The notes under the pieces: model-generated
Told to the model about the DNA's origin: nothing
The model's input: the letters and a program-made list of their open reading frames with translations, nothing else
The model's database searches: none
In this document: piece by piece, positions 1 through 7,512 of the stretch
Position numbering within the stretch: the first letter of the stretch is position 1
Layout of the letters: every line of letters begins with the position of its first letter
Made by a program: the position numbers and the translations under genes
From: UBA6183 sp041302975
GTDB lineage: Bacteria > Bacteroidota > Bacteroidia > UKL13-3
DNA: 24,813 nt
Assembly: GCA_041302975.1 (NCBI GenBank)
Contig: JBFYQC010000200.1
Coordinates: forward strand, 1-24,813
Direction: 5' to 3'

Positions 1-282
1 ACATCAACCCAAGTTATATTTTGCCACTTTGATGAAGCCACACAATTATACTGTTTACCTGCTTTAAAAGCATTACGTGATGCAGGAATTGCAGCCGAAG
101 TATTTCCCGATAACAAGAAATTAGGCAAACAATTAGATTATGCAAATGCATTACAAATACCATTTGCAGCCATTGCCGGTGAAACAGAAATGCAAGAACA
201 GGTGTTTACTGTTAAGAATTTAATTACAGGCGAACAACAAACATGCACCACCCAAGCGATAATAAGTTTGATGGGGCAATAA
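1..282 (+). CDS. hisS: Histidyl-tRNA synthetase, C-terminal part (5' end outside window)
   Basis: The first 93 codons of the window are open in frame 1 and end at TAA 280-282. The product matches the anticodon-binding (HGTP) domain of histidyl-tRNA synthetase: a stretch reading KLGKQLDYANALQIPFAAI followed by GETE and VKNLITGEQQ is the usual end of bacterial HisRS. The enzyme charges tRNA-His in the cytoplasm. The catalytic class II domain lies upstream of the window. The next gene starts 31 bp downstream on the same strand, so the two may be co-transcribed. Confidence 0.93.
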   Translation, partial: TSTQVIFCHFDEATQLYCLPALKALRDAGIAAEVFPDNKKLGKQLDYANALQIPFAAIAGETEMQEQVFTVKNLITGEQQTCTTQAIISLMGQ

Positions 283-313
283 ATAACTGCTCCTGCAATT
301 GGAGTACAACAAC

Positions 314-1678
314 ATGAAATTTGAATCGATTAATCCGTTTACGGAAGAAAAACTTGTGCAGTATGATTTTATAAGTGATGAAGCTTTAGGTTTGGCCTTA
401 TCAAAGGCTGATGATGCGCAAAAGCAGTGGCGTAACGTAAACGTATCAGAACGTGTAAAATTCTTTAACAAGTTAGCTGCTTTAATTAAAGAAAAACACG
501 AAGAATTGGCTTTGTTGGCCACATTAGAAATGGGTAAACCTTTGGCCGAAGCAAAACTTGAAGTGCTAAAATGTGCAAGGGGCTGCGAGTATTATGCAGT
601 GAACGCACCTACCTTACTTCAACCCAAGATAAGTGTTGCCGAAACAGGTAAAACAGTTCATCAACTATACGAGCCCTTGGGAGTGGTAATGGGTATTTTT
701 CCATGGAATTTTCCATATTGGCAAATATTGCGAAGTGCTGTTCCTATTGTAATTGCTGGTAATGCTGTTTTGGTAAAACCGGCACCAAATGTGCCACAAT
801 GCAGTTTAGCCATTCAACAAATTATTAATGAGTGTGGTTTACCAAATGGTTTAATTCAGGTGGTGTTTGCAACAGAGCAACAAGTAGCGAATTGTTTGGC
901 CGACCCAAGAATTAAAGCGGCAACACTAACCGGAAGCGATAAAGCAGGAAGTGCCGTTGCAAGTACTGCCGCTAAATACATCAAAAAATCAGTGTTAGAA
1001 TTAGGCGGCAGTGATCCATTTATTGTAATGGAAGATGCCGATTTAGAAGAAACATTAAAGCAAGCTATTACAGCGCGTTTTCAAAACAACGGACAAAGCT
1101 GTATAGCAGCAAAACGTTTTATTTTACACGAAAAAATTGCCGATGAGTTTGTAGCCAAACTAGCAGATAGGGTGGCAGCTTTGGCTTGTGGTAATCCATT
1201 GTTGGATGGAATTCATATTGGTCCTTTAGCACGCAAAGATTTACGTGATAAGTTAGTTGCTCAGGTTACACAATCTGTAAATAACGGAGCAGTTATACAT
1301 TACCAACAAACCAACTTCCCTGATAATGGATATTTTTATCCGCCTACTATTTTAACCCACATCAACCCAAATTGCGATGCCTATTACCAAGAGTTGTTTG
1401 GCCCTGTGGTAAGTGCTTATGTGGTAAAAGATGAGGAGGCTGCTGTTGATTTAGCTAATGCTACCGAGTATGGTTTGGGCGCTAGCGTGTGGAGCAAAAA
1501 TGTTGAACGTGCCATAGCTATAGCCAATCAAATAGAAAGTGGGCAGGTATTTATTAACGAAATGGTTAAGTCTCAGCCTTCGTATCCTTTCGGTGGGGTA
1601 AAAAAATCGGGTTATGGTAGGGAGTTAGGAGAGTTAGGCTTATTCGAATTTTGCAACACCAAAACATTATGGGTTTAG
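314..1678 (+). CDS. NAD(P)-dependent aldehyde dehydrogenase, succinate-semialdehyde dehydrogenase-like
   Basis: A 454-residue protein with the full aldehyde dehydrogenase fold. Catalytic features are visible: the general base Glu229 in LELGGSDPF and the nucleophile Cys263 in NNGQSCIAAKR, 34 residues apart as in the family. The cofactor-site motif FPWNFPYWQ is near residues 130-140. The C-terminal motif PFGGVKKSGYGRELG resembles the GabD/Sad subgroup, which oxidises succinate semialdehyde to succinate; the true substrate cannot be read from sequence. ATG 314 is chosen because GGAG at 301-304 is well spaced as a ribosome site; an in-frame TTG at 299 would add five residues but sits on that site. 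It lies just behind hisS and before a response regulator. Confidence 0.92.
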   Translation: MKFESINPFTEEKLVQYDFISDEALGLALSKADDAQKQWRNVNVSERVKFFNKLAALIKEKHEELALLATLEMGKPLAEAKLEVLKCARGCEYYAVNAPTLLQPKISVAETGKTVHQLYEPLGVVMGIFPWNFPYWQILRSAVPIVIAGNAVLVKPAPNVPQCSLAIQQIINECGLPNGLIQVVFATEQQVANCLADPRIKAATLTGSDKAGSAVASTAAKYIKKSVLELGGSDPFIVMEDADLEETLKQAITARFQNNGQSCIAAKRFILHEKIADEFVAKLADRVAALACGNPLLDGIHIGPLARKDLRDKLVAQVTQSVNNGAVIHYQQTNFPDNGYFYPPTILTHINPNCDAYYQELFGPVVSAYVVKDEEAAVDLANATEYGLGASVWSKNVERAIAIANQIESGQVFINEMVKSQPSYPFGGVKKSGYGRELGELGLFEFCNTKTLWV

Positions 1679-1696
1679 GTGGTATAATAAAATAGT

Positions 1697-1725
1697 TTGC
1701 TGTTTAATAAAATGTACTACATTTG
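1697..1725 (+). promoter_or_regulatory. Bacteroidota-type promoter for the response regulator
   Basis: TTG at 1697-1699 and TACATTTG at 1718-1725, spacer 18 bp, fit the Bacteroidota consensus TTG-N19/21-TAnnTTTG apart from a one-base-short spacer. Transcription would begin close to 1730, which rules out the TTG at 1723 as the start codon of the next gene and favours TTG 1747. Confidence 0.5.
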
Positions 1726-1746
1726 TGGTGTAAAACATTAAACGTT

Positions 1747-2124
1747 TTGAGAAGAATATTAGCAATAGATGATGACCCTATAAATAGACAATTGTTAGAG
1801 ATATACCTAGCTAATGATTTTGAACACAAAGTGGTTAATAATGCCAAGCAAGCAATTGATGCATTGAATCAATCACCATTTGACTTAATTGTTACAGATA
1901 TAAATTTAGAGGGTGCCGAGGACGGAATTTGGTTAGCCAAATACATAAAGGCTGTACCCAAATATGAACACATTCCTGTAATAGCCTTCACCGCCCATTT
2001 AATAAGCTATTTAGGCCGCGAAAATTTTAAGGAATCCTTTGATTATATTATTGAAAAACCTGTAATGAAAAAACAGTTTGTTGCTAAATTGAACGAGATA
2101 TTAAGTACACTAGAAACACAATAA
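1747..2124 (+). CDS. Single-domain response regulator (CheY-like receiver)
   Basis: A 125-residue receiver domain with no output domain. Acidic pocket Asp8-Asp9-Asp10, phospho-acceptor Asp51 in VTDINLEG, switch Thr82 in IAFTAH and Lys104 in IEKPV are all present, so phosphorylation should work. It would take phosphate from a histidine kinase and act by protein contact, not DNA binding. There is no ATG; TTG 1747 gives a normal receiver N-terminus (MRRILAIDDD). A longer form from TTG 1723 adds eight residues but starts inside the apparent -7 promoter box. No cognate kinase gene is in the window, so partner and output are unknown. It is closed by a strong terminator 6 bp after the stop. Confidence 0.88.
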   Translation: MRRILAIDDDPINRQLLEIYLANDFEHKVVNNAKQAIDALNQSPFDLIVTDINLEGAEDGIWLAKYIKAVPKYEHIPVIAFTAHLISYLGRENFKESFDYIIEKPVMKKQFVAKLNEILSTLETQ

Positions 2125-2130
2125 ACAAAA

Positions 2131-2159
2131 AGCGATGACAAATAATCATCGCTTTTTTA
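2131..2159. terminator. Bidirectional rho-independent terminator
   Basis: Perfect 8-bp stem AGCGATGA (2131-2138) / TCATCGCT (2146-2153), 7-nt loop, T run on the plus side and A run (2127-2131) on the other. It sits between convergent genes (plus-strand response regulator, minus-strand AAA protein) and can serve both. Confidence 0.85.
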
Positions 2160-2180
2160 TTTGATATGCCTTTTTAAAAC

Positions 2181-4805
2181 TTAGCTTTTACTAGAGTTAA
2201 AACCAATGGTACGCTTATCATTTGCAGCTTTGTAATCTATTTTAAACTCCTCAACATCTTCATAAGTTAACTCCTGAATCATGTTTATGGTTCTTTGTTC
2301 GGTTTCTACTTTAGCTAAACGTAGGTGTTGATTTTTGATGGCTTCTTCAATTAGTTTTCTTACGCTACGTGCATTGCCAAAATATTGGTTACGTGTTTTG
2401 TATTGAAACTCCAAATAAGCTTTTAAATGTTCGCGGGCCTTTTCATCAGGTTTAATGCTGTTACTGCTTAACATACGAATGGCAATATCATAAAGCTGTT
2501 CAGCATTATAATCATCAAAAAACAAGGTCCTATCAAAGCGAGAACTTAGTCCAGGGTTTGATTCTAAGAAACGTTTCATGTTATCAGTATAACCAGCAAC
2601 AATTACCACAAACTCACCCCGTTCATCTTCCATACGTTTAAGTATGGCTTCAATGGCTTCTTTACCAAAATCGTTTTCACCACCTTCACTTAAAGCATAG
2701 GCTTCATCAACAAACAAAACACCGCCCATGGCTTTGTTAATTACCTCGTTGGTTTTAAGTGCGGTTTGACCCACGTACCCACCAACTAAAGCTTGCCTAT
2801 CGCACTCCACTAAATTACCGCGTTCTAATATGCCTAAGGCTTTATAAATTTGAGCCAGCAAACGAGCAACAGTTGTTTTACCTGTACCCGGATTGCCAGT
2901 AAATACGGCATGTAAAGAAAAACTCTGACGAATATCTTTTCCAATTTCTTTGTAGAAACGAACCAATTTCACCAACTCATCAATTTCAGTTTTTACGGCA
3001 CCCAATCCAATCATGCTGTGCAAAGTGGCCAATGCCGAACGAAGCAATTCTTCATCAACCGGAATATCTGCAATACTTCTGGTTTTAGGTGCAAATATTT
3101 TACCTATATCTTCAGCATGTATAGTTGACAAGTCTTCTTTGGTTAACGATGCCGGATTCTCGTTTAACATGATGCGTAAACCCATATTCATTTTTGCATC
3201 ATCAATCAGTTTGTTTACATAACGTGCGTTACCAAAAGTCTTGTCCCTGTCGCGATATGCATCAACCAATTTTTTGTACATAAAATCTCTGGCCTCTGCA
3301 TTTAAAACTACTGCTCTTTTTTGTGAGGTGTAATCGGTAATTTTCATCAGTTCCTGAGGGGTATAATCAGGGAAATCGTAGTACATGCTAAAACGAGATT
3401 TTAGTCCTGGATTCGATTCCATAAAACTATTCATCTCATCAGGATATCCGGCAACAATAATGGCCAGATCACCATCACCATCACTCATTTCTTTTAGTAA
3501 TATTTCAATCGATTCTTTACCAAAATCTTTCGAGTCATCATTTTTACGGGCAAGTGCATATGCCTCATCAATAAACAAAATACCACCTTTCGCTTTTTTT
3601 ATAATTTCTTTGGTTTTAGGCGCTGTTTGACCAATGTATTCAGCCACCAAATCACTTCGATCAACTTCTACAACGTGCCCTTTTGTTAGTAGGCCGAGTT
3701 CTTGGTAAATTTTACCGAGCATTTTAGCCACGGTAGTTTTTCCAGTTCCAGGATTACCTGTGAAAACAGCGTGCAGATTAATTTTATCATTATCCTCAAA
3801 TCCTTTTTCTCTACGTATTTTTATAAAGTTGAGGTAAGTGGTGTATTCTTTAACCTTCTTTTTAATGCTATCTAAACCAATCAAGGCATCTAGTTCGTGT
3901 AATACACTTTCTACCTTATTATCGTTGGGTATTGTAGCTTTTTCGGTAACAGGTTTTAATTTGTACTTGGGTTGAATTGTAGAAACAACAGGGGTTTCAT
4001 CAAATATAAATTCTGCACCTACTTCAAAAGGAATACTTGCAATAATTTGGTCCATGAACACCACGTCAACCGAGTACACATCATTTCCCCAAGTACCTTT
4101 TAAATCACTTCCCCAACCAATACTGCATTCAAACTCGTGTTCTTTTCCACCAACTTCTAATAACTTCTCAATACGTCCTTTTAACTGTCCGCTATGGGTT
4201 TTAAAGTTAAAAAACATTTCGCACTGCCAAGCCTCATTCGTTTTAACCAAGTTTTCGCAAGCAAGTTCAACCCATACATAACGCGTTTCTGTTTCGCTAA
4301 ATGCGCGCAAATATTTACGGTCTTTTCTTACTACGTTGCTATCGGGCCCTTCGTAAAGTTTTATTTCTTTCAGTGTAAAATAAGGGTTTACTGTATCTGT
4401 AACAATGCCTTGGTCTTCAATATAAAAACGTGTTTCTGCAATAAGTACATTGTCAATCCACGCTTCCCAGCGGTAAATACCTTTTTTCCAGTATACTCCA
4501 GGCGTTTTAACGCCCCAACCTTCGCGCACATACACAATGTTTTCGTCTTTGCGAATAGTTCTATCAGCAGTAAGGTTACAAATTTCAATATTGTCTTTAT
4601 GATGCACACACTTTAAATTCATGCGTACTTCCCAATCTTTCTCGTCAAAAAGCTTGTTAAAAAATGAAAGTTCACAGTAAATAAAAGTGCATTCAGCTTC
4701 GTCATACACTTGGCGGTATTTTTTTTCATTATTGGCAAGCCATTCTGTAGAGCCGAATATTTTCAGATCTCTAAACTTATAATTAACCGGATTTTCCTTA
4801 GCCAT
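2181..4805 (-). CDS. Tandem AAA+ ATPase (CbxX/CfqX-SpoVK type) with duplicated N-terminal domain
   Basis: An 874-residue cytoplasmic protein without signal peptide. Two AAA+ modules of the CbxX/CfqX (SpoVK, Rubisco-activase CbbX, EccA) group lie at about residues 300-540 and 590-830. Each has Walker A GNPGTGKTT (Lys356 and Lys643) and Walker B (ILFIDEAYAL, VLFVDEAYAL), so both are probably active. The first 270 residues hold no known domain that I recognise but look like two copies of one beta-rich domain (about 10-130 and 140-265), both ending in a GWG...Y...IA...F pattern. By family analogy it is a remodelling motor that threads or reshapes a protein partner; the partner is not encoded nearby. 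Start ATG 4805. No clear promoter box found upstream. It is flanked by tRNA genes and is monocistronic. Confidence 0.88.
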   Translation of the reverse strand: MAKENPVNYKFRDLKIFGSTEWLANNEKKYRQVYDEAECTFIYCELSFFNKLFDEKDWEVRMNLKCVHHKDNIEICNLTADRTIRKDENIVYVREGWGVKTPGVYWKKGIYRWEAWIDNVLIAETRFYIEDQGIVTDTVNPYFTLKEIKLYEGPDSNVVRKDRKYLRAFSETETRYVWVELACENLVKTNEAWQCEMFFNFKTHSGQLKGRIEKLLEVGGKEHEFECSIGWGSDLKGTWGNDVYSVDVVFMDQIIASIPFEVGAEFIFDETPVVSTIQPKYKLKPVTEKATIPNDNKVESVLHELDALIGLDSIKKKVKEYTTYLNFIKIRREKGFEDNDKINLHAVFTGNPGTGKTTVAKMLGKIYQELGLLTKGHVVEVDRSDLVAEYIGQTAPKTKEIIKKAKGGILFIDEAYALARKNDDSKDFGKESIEILLKEMSDGDGDLAIIVAGYPDEMNSFMESNPGLKSRFSMYYDFPDYTPQELMKITDYTSQKRAVVLNAEARDFMYKKLVDAYRDRDKTFGNARYVNKLIDDAKMNMGLRIMLNENPASLTKEDLSTIHAEDIGKIFAPKTRSIADIPVDEELLRSALATLHSMIGLGAVKTEIDELVKLVRFYKEIGKDIRQSFSLHAVFTGNPGTGKTTVARLLAQIYKALGILERGNLVECDRQALVGGYVGQTALKTNEVINKAMGGVLFVDEAYALSEGGENDFGKEAIEAILKRMEDERGEFVVIVAGYTDNMKRFLESNPGLSSRFDRTLFFDDYNAEQLYDIAIRMLSSNSIKPDEKAREHLKAYLEFQYKTRNQYFGNARSVRKLIEEAIKNQHLRLAKVETEQRTINMIQELTYEDVEEFKIDYKAANDKRTIGFNSSKS

Positions 4806-5041
4806 AATTGTGTAGTTTAATGTGTAACGAAAACACCTTGGTACTTCTTGTTACCAGATAAAAAGTTGTTTTGCTTTTTAATTCAAGGCATTTCTCGTAC
4901 CAACTTTGCATAATAGATTAAATAAAACAAGCGTAAGGTTGTATTCATTTTATAAACACCAAATAATCAAAACAATATATTTAGCACAAAATTGGTTTAA
5001 AATGAGGGTAGAATAATAAATGATAATTTTTGAGAAAATGT
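4806..5041. other. Intergenic stretch without recognised feature
   Basis: AT-rich spacer between the divergent AAA ATPase gene and the tRNA-Ser promoter. It must hold the promoter of the AAA gene, but no good TAnnTTTG box is seen on the minus strand. A weak A/T-only hairpin at 4859-4880 is not convincing. Confidence 0.5.
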
Positions 5042-5072
5042 TTGGTAGTTATGGGGTAGATTCATACTTTTG
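5042..5072 (+). promoter_or_regulatory. Promoter of tRNA-Ser
   Basis: TTG 5042-5044, 20-bp spacer, and TACTTTTG 5065-5072 match the Bacteroidota consensus at every defined base. The box ends 26 bp before the mature tRNA 5' end, leaving a short leader for RNase P. Confidence 0.8.
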
Positions 5073-5098
5073 CCACTCCTAAAAATTTTAGGAAGCCC

Positions 5099-5188
5099 GG
5101 AGAGATGGGTGAGTGGCTGAAACCACCGGTTTGCTAAACCGACATACGGATTACATCTGTATCGAGGGTTCGAATCCCTCTCTCTCCG
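5099..5188 (+). tRNA. tRNA-Ser (anticodon GCU)
   Basis: Acceptor stem GGAGAGA (5099-5105) pairs with TCTCTCC (5181-5187), discriminator G5188. Anticodon GCT at 5133-5135 in loop TTGCTAA. A long variable arm (about 5138-5163) is typical of a class II serine tRNA, and the T arm reads GAGGGTTCGAATCCCTC. CCA is not encoded (G is followed by CAA), so the 3' end must be added by enzyme. Reads serine codons AGC/AGU. Confidence 0.95.
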
Positions 5189-5219
5189 CAAGCTTATCCA
5201 AATTAAGTTAGCATAATAT

Positions 5220-5249
5220 TTGGAAAAACATTGCAAAAGGTTACTTTTG
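5220..5249 (+). promoter_or_regulatory. Promoter of tRNA-Pro
   Basis: TTG 5220-5222, 19-bp spacer, TACTTTTG 5242-5249: a full match to the Bacteroidota consensus. It lies between the two tRNA genes, so tRNA-Pro can be transcribed on its own although it is only 102 bp behind tRNA-Ser. Confidence 0.8.
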
Positions 5250-5290
5250 CACCGCGTTTAGGTAGCGTTACAACAAAGCCAAAACGTTTT

Positions 5291-5364
5291 CGGGGTGTAG
5301 CGTAGCCCGGTATCGCGCCACATTTGGGATGTGGAGGTCGTAGGTTCGAATCCTGCCACCCCGA
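5291..5364 (+). tRNA. tRNA-Pro (anticodon UGG)
   Basis: Acceptor stem CGGGGTG (5291-5297) pairs with CACCCCG (5357-5363), discriminator A5364. Anticodon stem CCACA/TGTGG encloses loop TTTGGGA with anticodon TGG at 5325-5327. T arm contains GGTTCGAATCC. CCA is not encoded. Reads proline codons CCA and, by wobble, other CCN codons. Confidence 0.96.
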
Positions 5365-5366
5365 CT

Positions 5367-5399
5367 AAAAAAGCCCGACTCATTGAGTCGGGCTTTTTA
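5367..5399. terminator. Bidirectional rho-independent terminator
   Basis: An 11-bp perfect stem, AAGCCCGACTC (5371-5381) with GAGTCGGGCTT (5385-5395), 3-nt loop ATT, A run before and T run after. It ends tRNA-Pro transcription two bases after the tRNA and also stands 22 bp past the stop of the minus-strand operon that arrives from the right. Confidence 0.9.
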
Positions 5400-5420
5400 T
5401 TGAATGATATTGATATAAAA

Positions 5421-6275
5421 TTACTTCACAGATTTAATCTGTCGAAAAAAATTAATTCGGTTTCGATAAAGGTTCTCTTTCTGTCTTAAATTTGCCTCTT
5501 TAGCGAGTTCTTTTGATCGCCTTATTCCACCTATATAATATCTCAATAACCAAGGAACAAAAGTAAGTGTACCATCTATCCATGTATAACTTTGTGTTAT
5601 TAAAACAGTGCCTGCTATTAAAGATCCATTAAGGATAAAAGAATTTAAAAACTCTTTGGGGTAGCCAGTGTAAAGTTGTCCTAAACCAGGCAATAATGCA
5701 CTCATACATGCTGCTAAATTACCATTCTTGTATTTCAATTTCAGAAGGGTTTGGTTTTGTTGTAAAAGACTGAGAGAATCTGTTTTGCCAATGAAAGGAT
5801 AAAGTTTGTTGTAGTAGCTAATGGCTTGATTGGTATAACCTAGTTTTTCGTATGATAAACCAATTAGCATGGTTGCTTCATATTGTTCAGCAGCGTTAAA
5901 ATCATCAAAAAATAATCCAGTATCGAGTGATGCAATAGCTTCAGCAGGTTGATGGTTCCATAAAAAACACCACGCAGATTTTAATAAGGAGTATGGGGTT
6001 GGGTTTATATGTGCAGCCTGTTTCAAATGCCATGTAGCATCACTAAAATTATTCTTTGCTAGTAATAACTGGGCAGCCTTATTATGCATTAAATATAACA
6101 AAGAATCATCATCACTAAAATATATTACTCTCTTGCAAATAGCCAAGGTTAACGCAGTGTCTTTAATTGTTAAAGAATCACTGAGGTATGAGTCTACAGA
6201 TTGCCCATATCCATTGTAAGGCAAGAGGAAAGCCAAGTTAATAAAGAGCGCAATTAAAACTTGTCTTGATTTCAT
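5421..6275 (-). CDS. Secreted/membrane protein with PGLGxLY motif (DUF5683-like), third gene of yidD operon
   Basis: 284 residues. A signal peptide ends in GYG|Q (residues 1-25). The middle (about 30-180) is helical and TPR-like, with repeated short helices. A C-terminal membrane part starts with LLPGLGQLYTGYPKEF and continues with hydrophobic segments and an arginine/lysine-rich tail. The PGLGxLY...PK pattern is shared with the gene directly upstream (start 7071), so the two look like diverged duplicates. The ATG overlaps the upstream gene by 38 bp, showing translational coupling. Function is unknown; being fixed behind a YidD-like gene suggests a role in envelope or membrane protein assembly, which is inference. 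Confidence 0.8.
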   Translation of the reverse strand: MKSRQVLIALFINLAFLLPYNGYGQSVDSYLSDSLTIKDTALTLAICKRVIYFSDDDSLLYLMHNKAAQLLLAKNNFSDATWHLKQAAHINPTPYSLLKSAWCFLWNHQPAEAIASLDTGLFFDDFNAAEQYEATMLIGLSYEKLGYTNQAISYYNKLYPFIGKTDSLSLLQQNQTLLKLKYKNGNLAACMSALLPGLGQLYTGYPKEFLNSFILNGSLIAGTVLITQSYTWIDGTLTFVPWLLRYYIGGIRRSKELAKEANLRQKENLYRNRINFFRQIKSVK

Positions 6276-7071
6276 CCCTAACTAAATTAATTTTTTCGTT
6301 GTTGTATCTTGTAACAGCGGTATGTGCACCATAAATATTACCTGCGTAAAATGCCGCAGATGCGGTTAAGTAAATCCAACCATATATACTCGAACTTCCT
6401 TTTTGTATAAACCCCCGATATGATTGGAATGCAAATAAGCCAGTGCTAAAGAAACTTATAAGTCCATTTTTTGGTTGATTAGCATACAATTTACCCAATC
6501 CAGGAACAAAAGTTGATAATATTAATGCATTGTTTTTACTTTTTAATTTAATTGATTTTACTTTTAATAATAAAGAATCCAGGGGTTCGCAATATTGTTT
6601 ATGCGTAACAATAGTATTTATTAATAATCTTGCTTTTATAGTATCCAATTGATATAAGCTGATGTAACATTTAATTAAATCCTTATTGTGTATGGCTAGG
6701 TTTGAAGAGTCGTTGATTTGAGCTGTCAAAACAATGTTATTGTTAAGAAATGAAACTTTAATTCCATACAAAAAGATGTACTCTTTCATGTTCTTATTGC
6801 TTAAGTAAGATTGCATTCTTTGAAAAAATGCAGCTTTATTTAATTGATTGGCATCATTAACCAGATTCATGTATCTGAGTGTATCGCTATTGCCAAAAGT
6901 GTTTTCTATGCGTATTAGTTCATTATATGCTTCTTTATAGTTTTGCTTGTTTATTAGGTGCCAGCCATATTCTATAGATGCATTAAAACTAAAAATGTTT
7001 TGTGCATGAACATTATTTATTGGATTAAAATAGAGTAAAATTAAGATGTACCTAAAAAACTTAACGACCAT
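6238..7071 (-). CDS. Secreted/membrane protein with PGLGxLY motif (DUF5683-like), second gene of yidD operon
   Basis: 277 residues from ATG 7071; a TTG two codons earlier (7077) is possible. The signal peptide ends VHA|Q. A soluble helical region of about 150 residues is followed by FVPGLGKLYANQPKNG, two or three membrane segments and a charged tail ending near NLVRDEIKTSF. Same architecture as the next gene (5421-6275), with low overall identity. It overlaps the end of the YidD-like gene by 11 bp and the next gene by 38 bp, so the three are one translationally coupled unit. No enzyme motif is visible. I cannot assign a function. Confidence 0.8.
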   Translation of the reverse strand: MVVKFFRYILILLYFNPINNVHAQNIFSFNASIEYGWHLINKQNYKEAYNELIRIENTFGNSDTLRYMNLVNDANQLNKAAFFQRMQSYLSNKNMKEYIFLYGIKVSFLNNNIVLTAQINDSSNLAIHNKDLIKCYISLYQLDTIKARLLINTIVTHKQYCEPLDSLLLKVKSIKLKSKNNALILSTFVPGLGKLYANQPKNGLISFFSTGLFAFQSYRGFIQKGSSSIYGWIYLTASAAFYAGNIYGAHTAVTRYNNEKINLVRDEIKTSFNCALY

Positions 7072-7441
7072 AATCAATGTGTTTTAGGTGTTCTTCGCTG
7101 TACAAATAAAACTGCTGTTCATACGGATTACATCTATTAAGTCGATCAGTTATCATTATAATACCCCACAAAATACCTTTATTTTTTATTACATTTATCG
7201 CGTATTGAGAGCAACTTGGGTAAAACTGGCATCCACTCCCATCCTGAGAAGAGATGTGATTTTGGTAAAAGTGTAAAATCAAATTTTTTGGGGCTACTTT
7301 TTTCGATTTAGAAGTGCTGTTTTGTAAATGCAGTATATCTAAGTTTTGGGCAATGTTAGTTTGTGCTAGAATATGGTTTAATTGTGCACTAAAAACTAAA
7401 AAAAAACTAAAAAAAACTAAAAAAACGTTTTTCGATGACAT
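7061..7441 (-). CDS. yidD: YidD-family protein (membrane protein insertion efficiency factor) with signal peptide
   Basis: 126 residues. The C-terminal 70 match YidD: FYQNHISSQDGSGCQFYPSC, SQYA, and the later DRLNRCNPY keep the family's conserved cysteines and tyrosine. YidD assists insertion of inner-membrane proteins near YidC/SecYEG. Two things differ from the common 70-85 residue form: an N-terminal signal peptide (residues 1-26, ending ILA|Q) plus a lysine-rich linker, and the loss of the usual GGYDPVP tail, replaced by a tyrosine/glutamate-rich end. The signal predicts export of the domain, while the best-known YidD acts from the cytoplasmic face. First gene of a three-gene operon. Its 5' end contains runs of T7, T8, T9 and T5 on the coding strand. 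Confidence 0.87.
   Translation of the reverse strand: MSSKNVFLVFFSFFLVFSAQLNHILAQTNIAQNLDILHLQNSTSKSKKVAPKNLILHFYQNHISSQDGSGCQFYPSCSQYAINVIKNKGILWGIIMITDRLNRCNPYEQQFYLYSEEHLKHIDYGR
7391..7425. repeat. Interrupted poly-A tract in the yidD signal-peptide region
   Basis: On the plus strand: A5-CT-A9-CT-A8-CT-A7 (7391-7425). On the coding (minus) strand it encodes the Phe/Leu/Val core of the signal peptide. Slippage in any run would shift frame close to the start. Confidence 0.85.
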
Positions 7442-7449
7442 ATTAATTT

Positions 7450-7480
7450 CAAATAAATATAAAAAATCGTATCATGCCAA
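7450..7480 (-). promoter_or_regulatory. Possible promoter of the yidD operon
   Basis: On the minus strand TTG (7480-7478), 20-bp spacer, TTTATTTG (7457-7450): five of six defined bases of TAnnTTTG plus correct spacing. The box ends only 8 bp before the ATG, so the transcript would be nearly leaderless; low confidence for that reason. Confidence 0.35.
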
Positions 7481-7512
7481 AAAATTAATATACTTTAACT
7501 TAACCCATCAAA

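Noticed and set aside
220..522. 100-codon minus-strand ORF
   Set aside because: Antisense to hisS and the aldehyde dehydrogenase, both of which have clear family motifs; its product has no recognisable feature.
4194..4616. 140-codon plus-strand ORF inside the AAA gene
   Set aside because: Shadow frame of the conserved AAA protein; no family features and Cys/Phe-rich as expected from antisense AT-rich DNA.
4859..4880. A/T-only hairpin in the AAA gene upstream region
   Set aside because: Seven mostly A-T pairs with an 8-nt loop; expected by chance in DNA this AT-rich.
4997..5236. 79-codon minus-strand ORF (with RERDSNPRYRCNPYVG)
   Set aside because: This is the antisense reading of tRNA-Ser, a common false protein call.
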